In this document: one piece after another, positions 9,520 through 17,337 of the stretch
Numbering within the stretch: the stretch's first letter is position 1
How the letters are laid out: the number at the start of each line of letters is the position of its first letter
From: an uncultured Micrococcales bacterium
GTDB taxonomy: Bacteria > Actinomycetota > Actinomycetes > Actinomycetales > Microbacteriaceae
Reading direction: 5' to 3'
DNA length: 22,906 nt
Assembly: GCA_903866485.1 (NCBI GenBank)
Contig: CAIPNT010000171.1
Span: 1 to 22,906 of the forward strand
Notes under the pieces: generated by a model
What the model was told of the DNA's origin: nothing
Database searches by the model: none
The model's input: only the letters and a program-made list of their open reading frames with translations
Made by a program: the position numbers and the translations under genes

Positions 9520-10812
9520 GTGACTCTTACAGCTTGGGGGCGGCTTCGAACTAACGAAGCAAAAATAAGCGAACCTGCAACCTTGGGCGATTTGGTTGGA
9601 CGAGTCGCCTCTGGCGAACAGTTTCTTGGCCTCGGATTGGCGCGAAGCTATGGAGACGTTGGCACCAATGGCGACGGTGTTTCGATTTCTAGCGCCAACC
9701 TAAACAAGATGGTTAGTTTTGATCCAGAATCTGGCCTGCTAACCTGCGAAGCCGGTTTGACGCTCCGAGACATCCAGCAAACATTTTGCAATCGTGGATT
9801 CATGTTGCCGGTCACCCCAGGCACCTCTTTTGTCACGATTGGTGGAGCAATAGCCAATGACGTCCACGGCAAAAATCACCACTTCGCTGGAACATTCGGT
9901 GACCACGTGGTCGAGTTTGATTTGGTGCGCTCAGATGGTTCGATAACAACCTGCAGCCGCAACCAAAACGAGGGGTTGTTTAGAGCAACCATTGGCGGGC
10001 TTGGTTTGACCGGATTCATCGCGAGGGCGACGATTAGGCTGGCTCGTGTTGCTGGTGGCTGGGTTGAAACTGAGACCATCGCCTATGGCAATTTGGGGGA
10101 GTTTTTTAGTCTGGCCGATGACTCAGAGGCCGACTGGCAGTCGACGGTGTCTTGGTTTGACTGTTCAACCCGCAAGGCCGGTCGTGGGTCGTTTTTGCGG
10201 GGTAATCCATCGGGCTCGACCGACCCCTTAGCTGCAGCGTCATCGTCTCTAGCGGTGCCGTTGGTGCCGCCAATTTCTCTGATTAATAAGCTTTCGCTCG
10301 ATGCTTTCAACATCGGCTACTACCATCTCAAAAAGGCAACCTCGGGCAAGGCCCGAATGAACTACCGTGAGTTTTATTACCCTCTCGACAGCATTCAGCA
10401 CTGGAATCGCGTCTATGGCCCAAAGGGCTTCTATCAATATCAATCAGTGGTTCCACGAAGGGATGGCGCCGAGGTCACCAAAGAGATGCTGCAAATCATT
10501 GCCCGCTCTAGCGCCGGTTCATTTCTGGGTGTTCTAAAGACCTTCGGAGACAAACAGCCAGCAGGTCTGTTGAGTTTTGCGCGACCTGGCGTAACTCTCG
10601 CACTGGATTTTCCGAACCGCGGTGAAGCCACCGAAAAACTGTTTGCCAAGCTCGACGTGATCGTTAGTGAGGCGGGCGGTTGTCTCAATCCATCCAAGGA
10701 TGCTCGCATGTCGCGCCAAATGTTTGAGGCTGGTTTCAATCGACTAGCCGAGTTCGGCCAATATCGTGACCCAAACATCGCCTCGGATTTTTCACGCAGA
10801 GTTATCGACTAA
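9520..10812 (+). CDS. dprE1: Decaprenylphospho-beta-D-ribose 2'-oxidase subunit DprE1
   Basis: 430-residue FAD enzyme of the VAO/FAD_binding_4 fold with a C-terminal D-arabinono-lactone-oxidase-like part. With DprE2 it epimerises decaprenyl-phospho-ribose to decaprenyl-phospho-arabinose; DprE1 oxidises C2'. The match to the mycobacterial enzyme is strong: GLARSYGD (Y44), TIGGAIANDVHGKNHH (H116), FYYPLD, YGPKGFYQYQ (Q308) and a conserved Lys (K393, SKDAR). The position of the benzothiazinone-target cysteine (Cys387 in M. tuberculosis, in NICVDF) is alanine here, A361 in TLALDF. Start GTG 9520 has AGGA eight bases upstream and begins two bases after the previous stop. Acts at the inner membrane or periplasmic face in mycobacteria. 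Confidence 0.93.
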   Translation: MTLTAWGRLRTNEAKISEPATLGDLVGRVASGEQFLGLGLARSYGDVGTNGDGVSISSANLNKMVSFDPESGLLTCEAGLTLRDIQQTFCNRGFMLPVTPGTSFVTIGGAIANDVHGKNHHFAGTFGDHVVEFDLVRSDGSITTCSRNQNEGLFRATIGGLGLTGFIARATIRLARVAGGWVETETIAYGNLGEFFSLADDSEADWQSTVSWFDCSTRKAGRGSFLRGNPSGSTDPLAAASSSLAVPLVPPISLINKLSLDAFNIGYYHLKKATSGKARMNYREFYYPLDSIQHWNRVYGPKGFYQYQSVVPRRDGAEVTKEMLQIIARSSAGSFLGVLKTFGDKQPAGLLSFARPGVTLALDFPNRGEATEKLFAKLDVIVSEAGGCLNPSKDARMSRQMFEAGFNRLAEFGQYRDPNIASDFSRRVID

Positions 10813-10820
10813 GGACACAT

Positions 10821-11552
10821 ATGCGAATCGTAATTTCGGCAGCAACCTCGGCAATCGCCCACCAGTGTGCTCTTGCCTGGGCCCGTATGCCAGGCGCAGA
10901 GTTTGAGTTGATTGCCCGTGACGTTCAAAAACTCGACGGGTTTGCAAACGACATCATCACGCGCCACCCAGCAGTCAAAGTGCACCAGCATATTGTCGAC
11001 TTCGAAGATGCGCAGGCAATCGGTGCCCTCGCCCAGAAACTGGGTGAAACCCCTATCGACATTGTGCTGATTGCGCAGGGTTCACTAACTGACCAAGCGC
11101 TTGCGCAGACTGATTTCAACTATCTGAAGTCTGAGTTAGGCCTCAACGCCGTTTCTTCGATGTTGTTTGCCGAGTCCTTCGCAGAGCAGCTGGCTAAGTG
11201 GGGCAAGGGCAAGCTGGCCATCATTGGTTCTGTTGCCGGCGATCGCGGTCGAGCAAGCAACTATGCCTACGGTGCTACCAAGGCCGCACTCGCCACCTTT
11301 GCCGCAGGCCTGCAACAGCGATTTGCGGGTAGTTCGGTTTCAATAAGCATCATCAAGCCTGGCCCAACAAAAACTCCGATGACCAGCGGGTTGAATAATT
11401 CAAAGATGGCCAGCGCCGAGTCTGTCGCCAGGGTCATCGTCGCTGGAATCGAAGCGCGCAAACGAGTGATTTATGCTCCCAAGCAGTGGGCATTAATTAT
11501 GTTCGTCGTCCGTCTGATTCCGTTTGCCGTTTTCAAGCGTCTCAACTTTTAG
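10821..11552 (+). CDS. dprE2: Decaprenylphospho-D-erythro-pentosid-2-ulose 2-reductase DprE2
   Basis: 243-residue short-chain dehydrogenase. It reduces the 2'-keto intermediate made by DprE1, giving decaprenyl-phospho-arabinofuranose. The cofactor loop AATSAIA at 7-13 replaces the usual TGxxxGxG, as in mycobacterial DprE2 (GGTSEIG). The catalytic Ser lies in IGSVAGDRG and Tyr/Lys in YAYGATKAAL. The C-terminal stretch KRVIYAPKQW...VVRLIPFAVFKRLNF closely parallels the DprE2 tail, an amphipathic membrane-associated end. AAGGA lies five bases before ATG 10821, eight bases after the dprE1 stop, so it is the last gene of the set. It converges on the glycosidase-like gene 29 bases away; no clear hairpin lies between them. 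Confidence 0.93.
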   Translation: MRIVISAATSAIAHQCALAWARMPGAEFELIARDVQKLDGFANDIITRHPAVKVHQHIVDFEDAQAIGALAQKLGETPIDIVLIAQGSLTDQALAQTDFNYLKSELGLNAVSSMLFAESFAEQLAKWGKGKLAIIGSVAGDRGRASNYAYGATKAALATFAAGLQQRFAGSSVSISIIKPGPTKTPMTSGLNNSKMASAESVARVIVAGIEARKRVIYAPKQWALIMFVVRLIPFAVFKRLNF

Positions 11553-11581
11553 TTTTTAGTTGCGAGCACTTTGATCCTGAA

Positions 11582-12802
11582 TTAATTAGGACCTGATTTT
11601 GCAAACACAGCAATAAAGTCACGGTCGCTTGCGTTCCAAAACTGAAGTTTGGTAGGAGCTCGATCGGGATTAATCGGCATGCCTCCCTGCTTCATGTATG
11701 GGCCATAAAAGAAGCTGTGAGCAAAGCCGACATTCATGTCGAGGGCCATCCCATTGACGGCCCCGGCGTTAACCAGCAGCTGCGCCAGAGACTTGGCAGA
11801 CAAGGCCTTACCGGTCACATAGACCACGGTACCATCGGCACGGATGCCGATTGCGGTGCGGTATACCAGGTTGCTGCCCGAGCCCACGCCTTCCCAAACC
11901 CAACCCCATTTGCTTTGGCTCTCATCCTTGACCTGGTTTATGCCATCAGCAACATCGAGGTCTAGGTTTTGGCGTGCGGTTGAAAAGCCTGGGCGAATCT
12001 TGTTGCTGCCCCATTTTTGAATTGAAATAGTGCCATCCGGATAGGTCAGCAAAGTTGCCTTGCCGTCAACCATCTTTTTGACCACCTGGTTGTTATAGAT
12101 GTATCCGCCCTGAGAGTGTTTTAGCAGGTAGGCCCCGGCGAAAGAAGCAACATAAAAACGCTTGAGGTTGCTGGCCACCTCACCTGTGCCCCGGTTGTAG
12201 TTGCCCTCGGGCAAAGCGTATCCGGCGTATTGTGCAAATGACAAAAGTTTTGTGTCTAGCCAGGCCACAGTTGCAAAAGTGTTTGGTAGCGATGGTTCGG
12301 TGCGAACGCGCGCGGTATAAATGGCCGGCGCCCCCGCCACCGCAATCTTTGTGGCATGCCATTGGCCCTCTTGAGGCAGAGGCTGGCCAAACACCGATGT
12401 GAGCGCTGCCGGAAGGCGGCTTGGCTTTTGCGCTGCGCCCCAAGCCGCAACGTTGGCCAGGGGGTGGCTGGTTAGAAGTCGTCGTGTCGAAGTCGAACCA
12501 TCATGGTTGGCTGCGGCTGCAACCGCGATTGGGTCGATAGAGCTGCTTGCTCCTGGTTTTGTAAGGTCACCGTAATAGATGTCTTCGGCTATTGCTACAA
12601 CCACATCGAGGTTCATTGCTCGGGCCGTTTCGGCAAACGCGGTGAGGTTGTCTTGCTTCAGAAAACACGCCTGATAGGCAAACGTGCCCCCGAAACAACA
12701 GGCAAAACTCAAGATTGAGGCAAGAAAAATTTGGAATATTGAAACTTCAAATTTGCCGAACCTTAGCCAAAATGTGCGGGCGGGCAAGCCAATAAAGTGC
12801 AC
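11582..12802 (-). CDS. Full-length phosphodiester-glycosidase-like protein (NAGPA/DUF2233 type)
   Basis: 406 residues from GTG 12802; GGA nine bases upstream is a weak ribosome site. A hydrophobic signal anchor spans about 20-44, then a poorly conserved extracytoplasmic region to about 115. Residues about 118-406 look like the phosphodiester glycosidase domain (PF09992). FAGAYLLKHSQGGYIYNNQVV matches the usual strand that precedes a nonsense-poor loop with TYPDGTISIQKWG. The end YRTAIGIRADGTVVYVTGKALS...GAVNGMALDMN...FIAVFAK matches the family C-terminus, with LDMN where most members have LDGGGS. Relatives remove sugars joined through a phosphodiester, as in the mammalian uncovering enzyme. 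It faces the dprE1-dprE2 genes and has a shortened paralogue at 7403-8086. Substrate unknown; a phosphate-linked surface glycan is inferred. Confidence 0.8.
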   Translation of the reverse strand: MHFIGLPARTFWLRFGKFEVSIFQIFLASILSFACCFGGTFAYQACFLKQDNLTAFAETARAMNLDVVVAIAEDIYYGDLTKPGASSSIDPIAVAAAANHDGSTSTRRLLTSHPLANVAAWGAAQKPSRLPAALTSVFGQPLPQEGQWHATKIAVAGAPAIYTARVRTEPSLPNTFATVAWLDTKLLSFAQYAGYALPEGNYNRGTGEVASNLKRFYVASFAGAYLLKHSQGGYIYNNQVVKKMVDGKATLLTYPDGTISIQKWGSNKIRPGFSTARQNLDLDVADGINQVKDESQSKWGWVWEGVGSGSNLVYRTAIGIRADGTVVYVTGKALSAKSLAQLLVNAGAVNGMALDMNVGFAHSFFYGPYMKQGGMPINPDRAPTKLQFWNASDRDFIAVFAKSGPN

Positions 12803-13041
12803 TGTGGTTTCCGCCCCTTTGTATAAAACACCGACATTTCAAGTTTGACAGTTCAATCTGAGAATTTGCCTAAATGCGACAGTGGGTTGAATACATTGTG
12901 GACTTGCCGACTTGAAGTGATAGCCCCGCACTGTCAGTCTCGACTAACTTTCCCAGCTCAAACCATCCATTAGGCGAACATTTTTGGGCGATTGAGTCAG
13001 AATGGGTGTAGTAGAAACATCTAGCGACAATCGGAGAAAAA

Positions 13042-13572
13042 ATGAAAAAATCACTGGCCGCAATATCTTTGTCGCTAATTCTGCTTTCGGGCTTTGCCCT
13101 TCCGGCCGAGGCGGCCAAGTTGCCGAGTGCCGGTGCGTCATGCACTTCAAAAGGTGCCACAGCGGTCGTCAAGAACAATGTCATTACTAACCAAAGCACT
13201 ACCTTCACTTGCACAAAGGTGGGCAAAAAAGTTCTATGGGATAAGGGTGTGACCAGTCTTCAGGTGAAATCGCTTCTAAACGTGTCGCAGAAGTGGTCTG
13301 GTTCTTCGGTTGCTCTGTCGATCCTAGATTCAAACGGCTTGCCTTGCGACACCTATGCTGTTGCAACGGAGTGCTACGGGTTCTATCTTGGTTGGTCTGC
13401 AAACTTCATCGACAGCGATCGCAAAGTTTCTTACGGCAATAACACCACAACTATCTCTGGTCTGCAGCAGGGCGATAAGGGTGCTTTTGAATTGATGTAC
13501 CAGCAGACTCCTGGACCAAACGGGACTACTCCGATTGTTGTCAAGCAGTTTGCCTTCGACTACGACTACTAA
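13042..13572 (+). CDS. Small secreted protein with two cysteine pairs, function unknown
   Basis: 176 residues with a clear signal peptide: KK, a hydrophobic core of about 5-20, and cleavage likely after AEA (24). The mature start holds a short module, GASCTSKGATAVV...TFTCTKVGKKVLWDK (C34, C57), that I recognise as a recurring Cys-Cys element in exported proteins of freshwater actinobacteria. A second pair (C102, C111) lies in PCDTYAVATECYG. The rest is Ser/Thr/Gly-rich and beta-like and ends FDYDY. GGAGA is six bases before ATG 13042. There is no recognisable enzymatic motif. It lies between the glycosidase-like gene, divergent across 239 bases, and a tRNA gene. The four cysteines suggest two disulfides, perhaps made by the DsbA-like protein at 6458. 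Confidence 0.75.
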   Translation: MKKSLAAISLSLILLSGFALPAEAAKLPSAGASCTSKGATAVVKNNVITNQSTTFTCTKVGKKVLWDKGVTSLQVKSLLNVSQKWSGSSVALSILDSNGLPCDTYAVATECYGFYLGWSANFIDSDRKVSYGNNTTTISGLQQGDKGAFELMYQQTPGPNGTTPIVVKQFAFDYDY

Positions 13573-13574
13573 GA

Positions 13575-13604
13575 TTGACTTTGGATTTGGAAGTAATTTC
13601 TTAT
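13575..13604 (+). promoter_or_regulatory. Candidate promoter of the tRNA-Thr gene
   Basis: TTGACT at 13575-13580 is a five-of-six match to the -35 consensus. TCTTAT at 13599-13604 follows after 18 bases and is a poor -10. Transcription would begin within a few bases of the tRNA 5' end. The element begins just past the stop codon of the secreted-protein gene, so read-through from that gene is an alternative. Confidence 0.35.
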
Positions 13605-13608
13605 CCAA

Positions 13609-13681
13609 GCCGACTTGGCGCAATTGGCAGCGCACCGTACTTGTAATACGGGGGTTAGGGGTTCAAGTCCCCTAGTCGGCT
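13609..13681 (+). tRNA. tRNA-Thr, anticodon TGT
   Basis: 73-base cloverleaf. The acceptor arm pairs GCCGACT (13609-13615) with AGTCGGC (13674-13680), with T as discriminator. The anticodon stem CCGTA/TACGG closes the loop CTTGTAA, giving anticodon TGT (threonine, ACA and wobble codons). The T arm AGGGG-TTCAAGT-CCCCT carries the expected TTCAA. No CCA is encoded. A strong terminator follows within five bases. Confidence 0.95.
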
Positions 13682-13685
13682 CAGC

Positions 13686-13717
13686 AAAAAGCCCCAGAGT
13701 TTTCTCTGGGGCTTTTT
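13686..13717. terminator. Bidirectional intrinsic terminator between tRNA-Thr and msrB
   Basis: GCCCCAGAG (13691-13699), loop TTTT, CTCTGGGGC (13704-13712): a perfect nine-base-pair stem, flanked by AAAAA on the left and TTTTT on the right. The flanks let it end transcription both rightward (tRNA) and leftward (msrB, whose stop lies five bases away). Confidence 0.93.
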
Positions 13718-13721
13718 CTAA

Positions 13722-14120
13722 TTATTCGGCGCTGAAAGTAATGCTCACCGAGTTGATGCAGTAGCGATCTCCGGGTGGCGTCTGCGGGGCATCTTCGAAG
13801 ACGTGGCCTAGGTGACAGCCGCAAGCCGAGCAACGAACCTCGGTGCGAACCATCCCGTGGCTGCGATCTTCAATAAGCTCAACGGCGTCGCCCGCTTTTG
13901 GCTCATAGAAACTTGGCCAGCCGCAGTGTGAATCAAACTTGGTCGCGCTTTTGAACAGTTCGGCGCCGCAACCCTTGCACGAGAAGGTGCCAACTCGAGA
14001 CTCTTCGAGCAGCTCACCGGTGTAGGCGCGCTCGGTTCCAGCCTCGCGCAGAACGTGATATTCAAACTCGGTGAGTTCGTTGCGCCATTCTTCTTCGCTC
14101 TTATTTACCGGATAGTTCAT
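13722..14120 (-). CDS. msrB: Peptide-methionine (R)-S-oxide reductase MsrB
   Basis: 132 residues, the whole SelR/MsrB domain. It reduces methionine-R-sulfoxide in proteins using thioredoxin. Structural zinc is held by C48/C51 (CKGC) and C97/C100 (CSAC). The catalytic cysteine is C121 in GDRYCINSVS, with C66 (SHCGWPSF) the likely resolving residue. The conserved MVRTEVRCSACGCHLGHVF is present. There is no signal peptide, so it is cytosolic. AAAGG lies seven bases before ATG 14120. Single gene, ending at the shared terminator and divergent from the LytR_C gene. Confidence 0.96.
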   Translation of the reverse strand: MNYPVNKSEEEWRNELTEFEYHVLREAGTERAYTGELLEESRVGTFSCKGCGAELFKSATKFDSHCGWPSFYEPKAGDAVELIEDRSHGMVRTEVRCSACGCHLGHVFEDAPQTPPGDRYCINSVSITFSAE

Positions 14121-14189
14121 TCTGAGCCTTTCGTCTGCCTAATATTAACTGCATCCAAATTTGGAATGCCTGAAGGTTAAGCAGGATTC

Positions 14190-14699
14190 ATGTCGAAGAA
14201 GTTCCCGATTGACGAATTTGATTCGGTAGTCGCCCACGGTGGCCGTCACCGCGTTCGTCGCACCGGCAAGACCCGCGCGATCGAATTCTTTCGCGTCGCC
14301 ATCGTCGGTGTGGTGGTTGCAGCGGTCGCATTCTTTGGTTTGAAGTTGATTGACAGCGCCAACCTATTTGCTGCGGCTCCGGCACCGATCGAAACCATTT
14401 CGGCCCAGGACATCGCTCAAGGCCTGGAAATTGGAGTAATCGACGCCACCAACGTCGCCGGCACGGCAGACAAGGTAGCGAAGGCGCTAGTCGACAGCGG
14501 CTACAACGTGACCTCGGCTACCGAGTTGAGTGGGGGCACCTCGCACAGCACTCTGAAGAACACTATTGTGTATTATTTCGACACTGCAAATAAGGCCGCG
14601 GCGAAGGTTATTGCAGCTTCTCTCGGCGCCTATCCGGTTCAACAATCCACTGCCTACGCTGGTGCCGTCACCGTGGTCATCGGAGCTGATTACAAATAA
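14190..14699 (+). CDS. LytR C-terminal-domain (LytR_C) membrane protein
   Basis: 169 residues: a basic cytoplasmic N-terminus (HGGRHRVRRTGKTR), one membrane helix at about 32-53, a short Ala/Pro linker, then an extracytoplasmic domain of about 95 residues. That domain starts LEIGVIDATNVAGTADKVAKALVDSGYNV and ends GAVTVVIGADYK. The ending and the VxNATxxxGxA opening are typical of LytR_C/VanZ-like domains (PF13399) found at the end of LCP cell-wall ligases and as free-standing actinobacterial proteins. The LCP catalytic domain itself is absent. Function is not established; a cell-envelope role is inferred. AGGA lies five bases before ATG 14190. Confidence 0.85.
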   Translation: MSKKFPIDEFDSVVAHGGRHRVRRTGKTRAIEFFRVAIVGVVVAAVAFFGLKLIDSANLFAAAPAPIETISAQDIAQGLEIGVIDATNVAGTADKVAKALVDSGYNVTSATELSGGTSHSTLKNTIVYYFDTANKAAAKVIAASLGAYPVQQSTAYAGAVTVVIGADYK

Positions 14700-14723
14700 T
14701 CGCCATTTTTTAGGGGTTAACGC

Positions 14724-14744
14724 GGTTATAACTTATCTATAACC
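14724..14744. promoter_or_regulatory. Inverted repeat upstream of the cold-shock gene (possible operator)
   Basis: GGTTATA (14724-14730) and TATAACC (14738-14744) form a perfect 7+7 inverted repeat with a seven-base AT-rich centre. It lies 25 bases past the LytR_C stop and 156 bases before the csp start. No T-run follows, so a terminator is unlikely; a dimeric-regulator site is the better guess. Regulator unknown. Confidence 0.45.
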
Positions 14745-14768
14745 AATGGGTTTTCTTTCTGAAATCGC

Positions 14769-14799
14769 TTGCGCCCACCCACCCACTAGGGGCTAGTGT
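14769..14799 (+). promoter_or_regulatory. Candidate csp promoter containing a perfect short palindrome
   Basis: TTGCGC (14769-14774) and TAGTGT (14794-14799) could act as -35 and -10, though the 19-base spacing is long. CACTAG-GGG-CTAGTG (14784-14798), a perfect 6+6 inverted repeat, covers the presumed -10. A transcript from here would carry an untranslated leader of roughly 95 bases, as expected for cold-shock genes. Confidence 0.35.
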
Positions 14800-14899
14800 T
14801 AGAGGTGGTCGTAGCAGTATCCGCAGCAACAGCTCTTTTTCTATGCGACTCAACCGGACATTCAGTCACGGTTGTCACATAGCAACAGGAGTAAAAGCA

Positions 14900-15100
14900 A
14901 TGGCACAAGGTACCGTCAAGTGGTTTAACGCTGAAAAGGGTTTCGGCTTCATCACTCAGGATGGCGGAGCAGATGTATTCGTACACTTCTCAGCAATCCA
15001 GTCAGAGGGTTACAAGGAGCTTAAGGAAAACCAGCGCGTAGAGTTCGAAGTTAAGAACGGCGACAAGGGTCCTCAGGCAGACAACGTACACGTAATCTAA
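14900..15100 (+). CDS. cspA: Cold-shock protein, CspA family
   Basis: 66 residues making one cold-shock domain (OB fold) that binds single-stranded RNA/DNA and acts as an RNA chaperone. RNP1 is KGFGFITQ and RNP2 is VFVHFSAI. It starts [14 protein letters not shown] and ends [10 protein letters not shown], as in the family. CAGGAG eight bases before ATG 14900 decides the start; an upstream in-frame ATG at 14843 would add 19 unlike residues and has no ribosome site. A leader of about 95 bases is probable, with a UUCG terminator directly after the gene. Confidence 0.96.
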   Translation: MAQGTVKWFNAEKGFGFITQDGGADVFVHFSAIQSEGYKELKENQRVEFEVKNGDKGPQADNVHVI

Positions 15101-15117
15101 GCGACCGCTCAGATTTC

Positions 15118-15149
15118 AAAAACACCCTCCCTTCGGGGAGGGTGTTTTT
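15118..15149 (+). terminator. Intrinsic terminator of the cold-shock gene
   Basis: AAAAACACCCTCCC, loop TTCG (15132-15135), GGGAGGGTGTTTTT: a 14-base-pair perfect stem with an extra-stable UUCG tetraloop, running into a T tract. It ends 136 bases before groEL, separating the two transcripts. Confidence 0.96.
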
Positions 15150-15199
15150 CTTTGTCTAAACATTTCACTGAGAGTTCGCTCACAGGTGACTGGATGGAT

Positions 15200-15229
15200 T
15201 TGGCAGTCTCGGTGGGAGAGTGCCAAAAT
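15200..15229 (+). promoter_or_regulatory. groEL promoter overlapping a degenerate second CIRCE-like element
   Basis: TTGGCA (15200-15205) and CAAAAT (15224-15229) at 18-base spacing form a housekeeping-sigma promoter. Overlaid on it, TTGGCAGTC (15200-15208) and GAGTGCCAA (15218-15226) flank exactly nine bases. They match the CIRCE halves TTAGCACTC and GAGTGCTAA at 7/9 and 8/9, and are 8/9 symmetric with each other. HrcA bound here would cover the promoter. Confidence 0.65.
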
Positions 15230-15233
15230 AGAG

Positions 15234-16902
<1,669 letters not shown>

Positions 16903-16915
16903 AGTCAGTCAAGAC

Positions 16916-16947
16916 AAAAGGGCGATCACTTCGGTGGTCGCTCTTTT
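16916..16947. terminator. Shared terminator between groEL and the WXG100 gene
   Basis: AAAAGGGCGATCAC, loop TTCG (16930-16933), GTGGTCGCTCTTTT: a 14-position stem with two non-Watson-Crick positions (one side reads as G-U), with A and T flanks so it can act on both strands. groEL ends 14 bases to the left; the minus-strand WXG100 gene ends 37 bases to the right. Confidence 0.88.
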
Positions 16948-16983
16948 GCTTTGCCGGCTTGTTGGATCGAAACGTTCGGGCGC

Positions 16984-17271
16984 TCACAGAAACAGGCGCT
17001 GGTTAGCCATTTCTATTTCGGCGTATTGATTCGCAGCCGTTGCAAGCGCATGGCCAAGCCCGGCAAGTTGGCTGTCAACGGTTGCGGCCGTGGCTCGCCA
17101 GTTTGCGGTTAGCTCTTGAAAGCTGTTGGCCGCTAATCCAGTCCATGATGTCTGCAGGCCAACCAGCTGGCTGTGCAGCAAATCGACCTCGCTATTGAGC
17201 CTGGTGATGGTTGCCTGGATTGCCGAATTGGCGGCCCAGACCTGTTCGCTGTCTACTGTGAATTGGGTCAT
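16984..17271 (-). CDS. WXG100 (Esx-like) protein
   Basis: 95 residues from ATG 17271; ATG 17280 and TTG 17286 are in-frame alternatives, and no start has a strong ribosome site. The size, all-helical composition and central WTG turn (W43, G45, in QTSWTGLAAN) are those of WXG100 proteins, helical hairpins exported by type VII (Esx) systems. YAEIE (Y83, E87) near the end fits the YxxxD/E export signal. It is a single gene, not an esxA/esxB pair, and no EccC ATPase or other Esx component is in the window. It sits 66 bases downstream of the PhoR-like kinase in the same direction, so it may be cotranscribed with the two-component genes. Function unknown. Confidence 0.85.
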   Translation of the reverse strand: MTQFTVDSEQVWAANSAIQATITRLNSEVDLLHSQLVGLQTSWTGLAANSFQELTANWRATAATVDSQLAGLGHALATAANQYAEIEMANQRLFL

Positions 17272-17337
17272 GCAAGCCATTTTCAACGAGCCAGCTGTCT
17301 CTCATGGGCGCAGCTTCAGCAGCTGTGGAGAAATTCG

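Noticed and set aside
12845..12850. Perfect TTGACA (-35 consensus) in the gap between the glycosidase-like and secreted-protein genes
   Set aside because: No convincing -10 at 16-18 bases; the nearest TAAATG is 20 bases away, and the secreted-protein start is almost 200 bases downstream.
12870..13226. 118-residue minus-strand frame over the start of the secreted-protein gene
   Set aside because: No ribosome site or recognisable motif, and it runs antisense to a gene with a clear signal peptide and ribosome site.
14843..14899. N-terminal extension of the cold-shock protein from ATG 14843
   Set aside because: The added residues are unlike the family and the consensus ribosome site belongs to ATG 14900.
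17287..17337. CAGCT/AGCTG hairpin between the WXG100 and kinase genes as a terminator
   Set aside because: Only five base pairs and no T-run on either strand; unlikely to stop transcription, so cotranscription remains possible.
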